A DNA stretch of 64,000 nt, from positions 43,860,525 through 43,924,524 of the forward strand of contig OX419335.1 in the NCBI GenBank assembly GCA_948470475.1. Direction: 5' to 3'. Under the pieces are notes generated by a model. It ran no database searches, had not been told where the DNA came from, and saw nothing but the letters and a program-made list of their open reading frames with translations. The stretch's first letter is position 1; each line of letters begins with the position of its first letter. The stretch comes from Galaxea fascicularis (lineage: Eukaryota; Cnidaria; Anthozoa; Scleractinia; Euphylliidae). The translations under genes and the position numbers were made by a program. Below are positions 56,101 through 64,000 of the stretch, piece after piece.

Positions 56101-58975
56101 CGATTATTTAATATACAAAATTCTCCATGACATGCAAAACCCAAAAATTTTGCCAAGACAACTCCCTCTCATGGTACGATAAGTCCAATCCATCCAGCAT
56201 CTCAATTTACTGATCGTTATTACGCGGGATGAGGACCGCGTTAAGGTTTCGGTCGAATTTCGTCTTCATCGTAACCACAAATTGCAATGTTTTTTTAGTT
56301 TCCCGTTCCCGCGGGAAGTCTCGAGAGAATGGTGCGATTTCATTGGCTCTCAAGAAAATCGTTCGATTTCATTGGCTTTTCATCATCCTCACGTGCCAGG
56401 CTCGTGCAAGGACCGTGCCAGGTCAAGGGGGAAAACTACAGAAAGGCTGACGTGAGAAAAATTGGCTTCCTTGTGTATGAGGCGTGAATTTACAAGATAG
56501 TAGTTTGCCGTTCTCAGAAGGAAAACACTGCTCTTTAAAGCTGTAAATCAAAAGAATAAGTTGTAAGAAACACTCGGCAGCCTCAACGGCGGAGATCAGT
56601 TTGTTCATAATGAACAAATCCCTCTTCGAGGACAGATCAGTTAGTGTGGTTTTGTGATGAAAGCGAAGTTCGTTTGAGCTCTTAGACTGGGAATCCACCT
56701 CGCAAAGCATTACAGGGTTGGATGTGAATTTTTACCGTGCTTTTATATGCTTCAATTCTTTCCAAACAACTTTTATCAGTCTGATCAGTGAAATTCGAGT
56801 CAATAAATTAGCTATAGAAGAGACTCGCAGTTCGCTTGCTTTGCTTTCGCGTAGTTTTACTCGAGGCAAAAATCAAACGCCTGTGCTTTTCAGCTGTAAA
56901 TGGAGGCTTACCTGAGTAAACTTAATATTTAATCAGAAAATTAACGTTGTTTTGGTTGTGTATTGAATCGTTAACAATTGCACAAACTGTCACGCCACAA
57001 ACTTGTGTGTTTGCCAGCGATCGAACCGACAATTTCACTGTTTATTGAACCAATTTATCGAGCGATGTTTGTAATACTCTACCAATTGCTTACATTTACA
57101 TTAACATTAATTTGTGCGTATGAAAAGATTCTGCCTGTGCAGGGGCAACCATTCAAATTTAGTGTCACTGTAATATTGACAAACACATCCCGCGTAAACG
57201 CCTATAGGCGTCTTGTTTATGTTAATTTCTCAAACGAGTTTCATTTTATTTCACTTCAGACATCATGGAACTCAAACGTATGATGGAGAAACTCGGACAA
57301 GCAAAGACTCACCTTGAACTGAAGAAAATGATCGCTGAAGTGGACACTACGAATTCAGGTTGGTTACTTCTGAGCTATCATCCTTTTCCATACTTCAAAC
57401 TCCTGCTGGGAAGGAAGGTTAGCAAAGAGGCAACTGACGGCATAAACTGACGTTTGATTGAAGTACACTGATCTAATGTATTTCAAAGGTCGACTCGCGG
57501 TACGTGCAGCTCGGTTAATGGATGAAAATGACACTGAGGTTGTGCAAGTTCTCAAGGTCTCCTCCCTTCCCTTACCTCCCCTCCCTTCCCTACCCAGTTA
57601 TTTGCAGTCCCCGTCCCCTATCCCCTGTCGTCAAGGCGTGCTTGAGAATCTTTCTAGTGCCTTTCTAAAAACCATGAAACGGACTTTGACCCTTCTTGAA
57701 TTCTTTCTTTCTTTCTTTCTTTTTTTTTTTTTTTTTCAAACGAACTGTGCCTGTTGTAACAACATTTAACATACTGATTCCGAACTTAATTTATCTTTCA
57801 GGGACGATTTCGTACACCGAATTTCTCACAATGATGCTCGGCAAGAAGTCATCCATCTTGAAACTGTAAGAAAGCAATACATTTTCCAAAACTCTTTTTA
57901 TTTTTTACCTTTTGTTCAATTGATGTTCCTAACATTTGTAGTCTTGGTGTAGCACTTAGTACCGACTTTCCAAAGAACTGCCTTTGCCTCGTTGAATGAT
58001 TTCATGACATGATCTGGGAACACCTTAGCCTGGACTGGCTGCATCCAAGACAATGTGCTGATGTTGCTACGCAACTGTAGTTTCGCAGCAGGCGTAGTAG
58101 GGAACATAAGCATTGACGACGGCAACAGCAACGAGAACGCCACAAAACAATGGGCTTAATGAGCAAAAACAATCGCTCTGCACGTGCGTTTTCATTTTGG
58201 TACATTTCTTTCCCGTCCTCATTTTCGTCCCCATAGCCCTTTTCGCTTCTCTTAGCCGGCAGGGCCTTGGCACGAGAAACGAAGGGCTCTGGAGACACAG
58301 GAACCGGAAGTCCTAGAATCTCGGACTTCCTAATCCTGTGTCTCCAAAGCCCTTCGTATCTCGTGCCAAGGCCCCGCCGGTTAAGAGAAGCGAAAAGGGC
58401 TGTGGGGACGAGAATGTCCCGTCCTCTGCAAAACAACAACTTGAAATGACCACATTTCATGTTTTCTAGAGAATGTGAACGCGTGACGGCAAATTTGTTT
58501 GTTTGTTTTTTCTTATTTTGATTTGTTCATTGTAATTTAGTCCCTGGGTAGTTCGCCTGCATTTTACATGTTAAACAAATTGGAATAATCGCGAAGAAGC
58601 TACAGAAACGAGAAGTTAGATTTTGAAATGAAACTGCAACGGCCAGTGCAACTTCGTACCCAGAGTGTATCCTCTTTCTGTCCCATGTAGGGAGAAAAGA
58701 TCGAGGTTCGAGGGGGTGAATGCAAAGCTGCTAGACTGCGAGCAGTCTCTCTTTTGCTCTAAAATCTGAGGAACGACCGCGATATTAATAGCATTAAAAA
58801 CAGTGTTATGGGAATAATAGAACTTATACTTGTCAAAATACTGTATTGGTATATTCTATATTTTAACTTTGTGTTTGACACTTGTTGCAGGATCTTGATG
58901 TTCGAAGAAAAGAAGAAAGAAAAAGAAAGGCCCAAAGGCCCACCGCCAAAGAGAGATTTGTCTAGCTTGCCTTAA
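53159..58975 (+). CDS. AIF1: Allograft inflammatory factor 1, complete, seven coding exons
   Basis: Exons: 53159-53180, 53247-53308, 53655-53730, 53944-53985, 57260-57358, 57802-57865 and 58891-58975. They total 450 nt, 149 aa, against 147 aa for human AIF1, with continuous phase. The first exon is only 22 coding nt (MTSLNYQG), and joins GGKAFGQLRKSQEDNLDEIN, the family's N-terminal signature. EF-hand 1 (FDENNSGDIDIMEL, about residues 59-72) has canonical Asp, Asn, Ser, Asp and Glu loop positions. EF-hand 2 (VDTTNSGTISYTEF) has Thr at loop position 3, so it may bind calcium weakly. The C-terminus FEEKKKEKERPKGPPPKRDL matches the AIF1 tail. AIF1 is a cytosolic actin-bundling, calcium-responsive protein of phagocytes and immune cells in other animals. 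An AATAAA lies at 59111-59116. Intron 4 (3.3 kb) holds a small MITE. Confidence 0.95.
55169..55315. mobile_element. Small MITE
   Basis: TACCCTGGCTCCAGAGG at the left pairs with the right end, which on the minus strand reads TACCCTGGGTTCC. The interior contains 'ctccgcgcttcgcgcctcg'. It lies in AIF1 intron 4. Confidence 0.55.
58226..58410. repeat. Long inverted repeat in AIF1 intron 6
   Basis: Arms of about 90 bp (CGTCCCCATAGCCCTTTTCG at the left, its near-complement ending GGGCTGTGGGGACG at the right) are about 90% identical and meet near 58320 with almost no loop. Long minus-strand frames here (58002-58460) are artefacts of the palindrome. Confidence 0.85.
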
Positions 58976-59221
58976 CTCGAGGGAATGGTCATCCGAAGTA
59001 AAGTTTCGATTTTTTAAAAACGTCACTGAAGAATTGAGAAGAGTTGCCTAGCCGCCTCAAATTAGAGTTGACTTTTAATATAATTCGATGCAATTTTTAG
59101 TAACATTTGTAATAAACAGGAATGACAAAGTGTACTTTTCGTGCAAACATTGAAATATGAAAGAGTGGCTTTCTACGTATCTAGTTTTAAGATGAATGCT
59201 TTTCGATGAATCTCCTTTTAT

Positions 59222-59533
59222 ATGCCTGGTTTCCATATGATCGCTGCGATCGCGGAAGAAGATAGACGAATTATCGCTGCAAAACCCAAAATTCAGCGAT
59301 CGATATAAAGTTATTTGTATGTCCGCTAAAGCAAAGGCCATTTGGGGGAATTTCGGTCACTGTGATCGCCAGGATGGCCGAGATGGAATTTTTTAAGCGA
59401 TTAAAATGATCGCAGTCGCTACGGTCGCTGCAGTAACAAACCAAGACGTTTCCATTTGATCGCTGCGATCGCTGAACACGAATTTTTTTTTTCCTATCTC
59501 GGTGATCGTAGCGTTCATATGGAAACCAGGCAT
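59222..59533. mobile_element. Palindromic MITE with GATCGC repeats
   Basis: The terminal inverted repeat is ATGCCTGGTTTCCATATGA at both ends. The interior has many GATCGC/GCGATC motifs, including GATCGCTGCGATCGC near both arms. It has no coding capacity. Confidence 0.8.
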
Positions 59534-60536
59534 TAGTTTGCAGCGAGGTTTCAGTCATTTCAATACCAAAAGAACGAAAGCAAATTTTTAGCAATTTTGC
59601 ATTTCAGAGTGTGAAAATGTAAAACGGGAATTGAAATACAAAAAATAACAGGAAATAAAAAAAATGAGTTCAAAGAGTGATGATATCATGTATTCTCTTT
59701 GATAACAAGTTGTTATCACGTGTTTGGAATAATGTTTAATTATAATTATGCCTTGTTTTATTGAAATAAAATATATATTTCCCATTGCTTCCTAATGTTT
59801 ATTATCTCTATGTCACGATATTCATTTCTGCCGAGTGGTTTGGTATTCACAGCCTCTCTCACATTCAAAGAAATGATGGCTTGGATAATTTCGTTTTTTC
59901 TGGACTCCGTTGCTGAGCATCGAAGCGATCTTACCCTGCACGTCTTTGCAGCAATGTCCCTGTTATAGCCTTTTTATTATCTTTTTTTTTCCCAGAACAA
60001 GAATGGAGCTGATCATTCCAGTCTTAGCAGGAAACAGAAAAGTGACTCTTGATTATAAAATCATCAAATATTTTCTCTTTTTCAGACTCGCCGTCAAGAG
60101 CCATGATGGGACAGCCATTATGGCTCTTGTTTGCCGTATGAAACTGCCGGCGGCACAATTTCAACAGAGCCAGAGACAACGAACAATTTTTGAAAGTTGC
60201 AGTTCGAGAATTTTGAACGCTGGCTTTCCTTGCGGCGAGAATCGCCGAGAATGTTGGAGATACGGTGTATATCCAGGCCGCAGTTCAAGTTTATTGATGG
60301 CCAGCTAATAGGATTTCAAGGGTGGGTAGGGTGCCAGAATTAGGCGGCTATTTTGATGCACTTCCTACACCCCCCCCCCTCCCCCTTATACACACACCAC
60401 CACAATGAACCAATCCATTTGGAAGTGCTCGAACTTTTTTACATTCCATATTTATTTTTTCCTTTAGTAAGCTAGTTACAGGGAAGAATTATAATTTGAA
60501 ATGTCCTACGCCATACTTATAACCCCACCTAAACGT

Positions 60537-61119
60537 AAGGTAATTCCTCTGAATTGCATTGCGCATCCTTACTGTGCATAATTTCTTGCGTCAGCAGCGC
60601 ACGCACAAGCGCGGGCACGTTCAAAACATTGCAGTTTTCTGAAGGAGTCATCCCCTAGAAATAGGTAAATGGCGATTTTCTCCAAACGAGTATGGGGACC
60701 TATGCCTTTTTATTTCTTACATTGAAAGAAAATGCAATTCTCCACGACATATCCAGATTTGAAGAAGTTTTATTGTCCAGTTTCATTAATCACGGAAGAT
60801 CTCCGTTACGATGAAGTTATTGAAACTTCAGTGGTAAAGCACAGACGCAAAAAAACACGACTAATCTTTCATTGGTTCATTTTTTCTTTACCTTTAAGAG
60901 GTTAAACTTCGACCATGATGTGCTTTTCACAAAATAGACTTATATCCCATTCCTTCTGTCCCGTTTTTGCAAGTTATAGAGTCTCAGACCACTTTCAGCT
61001 ATCAACTTAAAGTGTGCTAACAAGGAACCAAAGTGGTTATAAACTTAAGTCTCAAAGCATGAAAACGGACATGGGGACTCCCTCTTTTTATTGCATTTCT
61101 TTGATGTTTTTGACGTTGG
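60537..61119 (+). repeat. Dispersed repeat, copy 2, uninterrupted
   Basis: Similar in the same orientation to 7292-7399 joined to 8105-8604. It keeps the intact 'ttctgaaggagtc' site at which copy 1 carries an insertion. The family is not recognised. Confidence 0.75.
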
Positions 61120-61910
61120 GGAATGACCTTAAGAACGCCCAAAACAGTAAATGTGAAGCCTAATAAGAAGTTTGCGGAACACCCCCTCCCTTCCAACTGG
61201 AAAATTTGCATTCAATTTAGTATTTTTCTCCGAAATTTGCATTTCAAGAGACCCCTCCCTTCTGCGCAAAAGGTTTCCAGTGCCCTTCTATGGGTGGAAC
61301 TGCATAAAAAAGGTTTTCTTTCATTACATTAGTTTTTTATTGTCAGTTATCATAAAATTATAATTTTTCCTGCTGCTGTGGTACAGTAGATAGATTGATC
61401 AATCAAATTAAAAAACAGTGTCTATATTATTAAAATGTGGCATCAGAAAAAAGCTATCTTACCGGCAAACAGGTTCTTCTAAGATACTTCACTCTAAGTC
61501 CTAGATTTCAGTCTTTCTTTGTTAACATTAACGTTCAGATTTGTCTTTTATTCATTTTTAATCTCCTTTTCTCATTATGAAATATAAAGTATCAGTCAAA
61601 TCCTCGAATGCCCATCAACCCCCAGGGTTTGCCCGAGAAGAGGATTTTTTTCCTTTATTTTCATACCACTGTAAGGAGAAAGTAGGATCTGATCACTGTT
61701 AGGGCTTACAGGATTAAGAAAGAACGTCCATGTTTGCGAGGTGAAGTGTCCACCCAAAGCTTGGGCTTTATTTAGGAAGGGAAAAAGGATGACTAATTTG
61801 TTCCAGCTAGCAAGTCAAGAAAATAGAATTGAAAGTGAACAGAATTATTGATTATAAATTCTAGTTCCTAGAATCACATATAAATTTATTCTCTCCAACT
61901 TTCATCTTGC

Positions 61911-63540
61911 TTATACACCAGTATTGCTCTTGTTAGATTTACTCTTGACCACAATTGGCACTGAAATGAACGGAAAAAAACAAGAACAGTAAAAGGTCAG
62001 GTCATTCTTGTAGTATATTCTTGTTGTCTTGCACTGCAGTATGTGTATGTGTACTGTACGTGTACAGTGTAGATCAGTCTACATTTATTTGCAAAGCCCA
62101 CAGAAACTGTGAAAGATTACACTTACCTATAATAATTATAAGTATAACAATGAAAATAAAGGCAAAAATCAGCTTGAGCTAAAACAGAAAATCCAAAAAA
62201 CAATGTCAAAATGCCATTAGAGACAGTACATACATGTAGCAGAAACATTTTTACATGTATACAAGAGAAATCACATATGATTTCTTTCATATGCATCATT
62301 CAGAACAAAATTAATTGAATCTTCATTGACATTTGCCAGTTGCAAGGATTATGATTGTAAAACTTTGCAAATAATCGTTTGGTTACCAGCAACCCATAAA
62401 TGATTGTATAATATAATGATCTTAAATCTCACTAAATTTCTGCTGTTACTACCACCTGAAAGAAGAAAAACGTAAAAGCCACAGCAACATTAAAAAAAAC
62501 GAATGACTACAGTGTACATCTACACAATCACGCTTCTGAACATTAATTCTGTACCAAAAAAGCAATACTTGAAGGAGATAAAATAATGCTATTAGAAACA
62601 ACATTAATGTTATTCATGGCTACCTGCATGTACCTGCTAAAGACCACCTAAACCAATCTGAAAGACTGCTGAAAATGCAAAAGCCTCATTAGGTTAGTGA
62701 AACCAACAGCCACACGGCTGTTGGTGCTACACTGTACATCAAACTGTAAAGTGTAAGCTTCTACAAGGAGTAGTATGGACAGATGGATGGACCATGGATT
62801 CTATGTGCTATGGTACCCCCTGCCTCTCTATGACTTAAACTTACACACCCTGAAATTTTGCCACCATAGTTTCCTCTGCAGTCTTCTTGATCCTGATCTG
62901 AAGTGTGATGCGCTCATCTCAAGGTCCTCTAACATAGTAAAGAAAAACAAAACTTAATAATAAAATTGTTTATTTTAATTTACAGTGTGCAATAACAAGT
63001 ATTAAAAATTATGTGACATTCATACAGACAGTGCAGTCTGCCTGTACAGCTGTAAATTACATGTAAGTCCATGTAGCATTTTCTGCAACTTTTCTCGCAA
63101 ATATCTTGTTTGGCCACTGCTAATGTAAAACAACTGGCACAAGACATGCCAGCTGACACCAAGCAAAGTGCTTGAGCTGGGTGTTATGCCATTTACAGTA
63201 CCTACATGTATACGCTGAAACAATCCCAGCTAATGATCATAAAGGAACTAGAATCTGGATCTCCAAATTTCAATCCAGCTGCAAAACATCCACACCACTG
63301 TACATACACTGTAATTATTTGCATTCCATAAAATTAATATACTGTACACATGTAAACTATTTTCAAAATGTTCAAGTGCACCTGACTTGTCTTGTAAGTC
63401 CTCTAACTTAGCTCCCCTGTCAAGCACTTTGGAAATATTATTCTGCATTATCCCCATGACTCCTTTAATTTCAGTTTTGACTCTGGCTATACCATCCTTC
63501 ATCGATGGCTGGGGTTTTATGTGGTGGAATTCATCTGGTG
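61911..63540 (-). CDS. VAMP/synaptobrevin-type R-SNARE, 3' four coding exons (5' end missing)
   Basis: Exons in transcript order: 63382-63540, 62849-62928, 62127-62178 and 61911-61960, giving about 112 residues with continuous phase. The first carries the SNARE motif (GIARVKTEIKGVMGIMQNNI then SKVLDRGAKLEDLQDKS), with Arg of VLDRG at the zero layer as in R-SNAREs. The second continues EDLEMSASHFRSGSRRLQRK and LWWQNFR, the usual Trp-Trp pair before the membrane. The third is the anchor LKLIFAFIFIVILIIII. The fourth encodes VPIVVKSKSNKSNTGV and a stop. Such proteins pair with Q-SNAREs to fuse vesicles. The start exon was not found between 63541 and 64000 and may lie beyond the window. The SNARE core looks closest to VAMP4/VAMP8 types, but I would not assign a subtype. 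The 14-residue polar luminal tail is longer than in most VAMPs. Confidence 0.88.
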
Positions 63541-63750
63541 CTGCAAATCTTGAAAAGACCACAACCAGTTTTAGAATCAAAATCACAATTTATGACATCA
63601 GTATGTCATCAATCGTTTGAGTCATGAATCAATATCTCATCAATATCTCATCAATCATATCAATTACCATCTTATTTCTATTATTCCAGTGGTTGCAAAA
63701 GTCTTAAAGGGTTATTTATGATCAACTTTATGCATTCCTAATGGGTAATT

Positions 63751-63909
63751 GACTCTCCTCTTACCAGTCAGGCTTCCAGTTGCTCCACCCTACAGTCACC
63801 TCATTACTTGAGGCAACTGATGATTGGGCGTATAATATAGATCAGAGGAACGTGAATGTTGTAGTATTCTTGGATGTTAAAAAAGCCTCCAATACGTTGG
63901 ATCACAGGA
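63751..63909 (+). mobile_element. LINE reverse-transcriptase fragment (domain 1-2)
   Basis: The plus-strand frame reads YQSGFQLLHPTVTSLLEATD, then NVVVFLDVKKASNTLDH, the start of the polymerase domain (family form FLDLKKAFDTVDH). It breaks off where the next repeat begins. Confidence 0.75.
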
Positions 63910-64000
63910 CAGTGGAACCCCATTAACAAAACCACCGTCGGGTCATGAAAATTTGGTCATGTTGACGGGGTGGTCAGATTAACAGGGCTTTCAAAATAAG
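63910..64000. repeat. DNA-transposon terminal repeat, cut by the window edge
   Basis: CAGTGGAACCCCATTAACAA followed by repeated 'ggtcat' and 'gacggggtggtc' motifs resembles the end of a CAGTNGAACC-type element, like the one at 19214. It inserted into or beside the LINE fragment and continues past 64000. Confidence 0.5.

Larger units (their letters stand above)
58976..61910. other. Spacer between AIF1 and the VAMP gene
   Basis: The genes converge here. It holds the AIF1 3' end, a palindromic MITE (59222-59533), a C-rich run at 60370-60386, the second copy of a dispersed repeat (60537-61119), and the VAMP polyadenylation signal (AATAAA on the minus strand, 61890-61885). The frame 59910-60308 has no recognisable domain. 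Confidence 0.65.

Noticed and set aside
58002..58460. 152-codon minus-strand open frame
   Set aside because: It lies on a long palindrome inside AIF1 intron 6; the two halves are inverted copies.
59910..60308. 132-codon frame downstream of AIF1
   Set aside because: A weak acceptor-like site lies inside, but there is no homology, no partner exon and no domain.

Overview
This is eukaryotic DNA. It has long spliced genes with GT-AG introns, AT-rich non-coding sequence, and many SINEs, LINE fragments and small inverted-repeat transposons. The gene content and the repeat families look like an anthozoan cnidarian, most likely a stony coral. That placement is my recognition from the sequence, not a database result.

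Layout. (1) 1026-5195, minus strand: the first five coding exons of an HGSNAT-like gene, which then runs off the left edge. (2) 6614-24264, plus strand: a complete 19-exon HGSNAT gene (heparan-alpha-glucosaminide N-acetyltransferase, about 620 aa). The two are paralogues in head-to-head orientation with about 1.4 kb between start codons. (3) 27219-30098, plus strand: an intronless 959-aa NOD-like receptor with a DZIP3-type HEPN domain, an NB-ARC-like NTPase and TPR repeats. (4) 31243-50401, minus strand: a 20-exon gene for a secreted protein of about 1140 aa with a signal peptide, an F5/8C (discoidin) domain, eight sushi domains, one calcium-binding EGF domain and eight more sushi domains. (5) 53159-58975, plus strand: a complete seven-exon AIF1 (allograft inflammatory factor 1) gene of 149 aa. 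(6) 61911-63540, minus strand: the 3' four coding exons of a VAMP/synaptobrevin R-SNARE, whose 5' end was not found and may lie past the right edge.

The introns and spacers carry most of the repeats: three tRNA-derived SINEs plus one SINE fragment, five LINE remnants, three hAT-like non-autonomous elements, a Harbinger-like GC-rich MITE, several palindromic MITEs, a fold-back element built of a 10-bp/50-bp minisatellite, and tetranucleotide microsatellites. Some insertions can be dated relative to their hosts because target-site duplications, or in one case an empty site, are visible.

How the genes relate. The HGSNAT pair would act in lysosomal heparan-sulfate breakdown. The HEPN-NLR, the sushi/discoidin protein and AIF1 all belong to families linked to innate immunity, so the middle 30 kb reads as an immune-flavoured neighbourhood, although nothing in the sequence proves co-regulation. 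Exon boundaries were read by eye from splice consensus, phase continuity and family homology.
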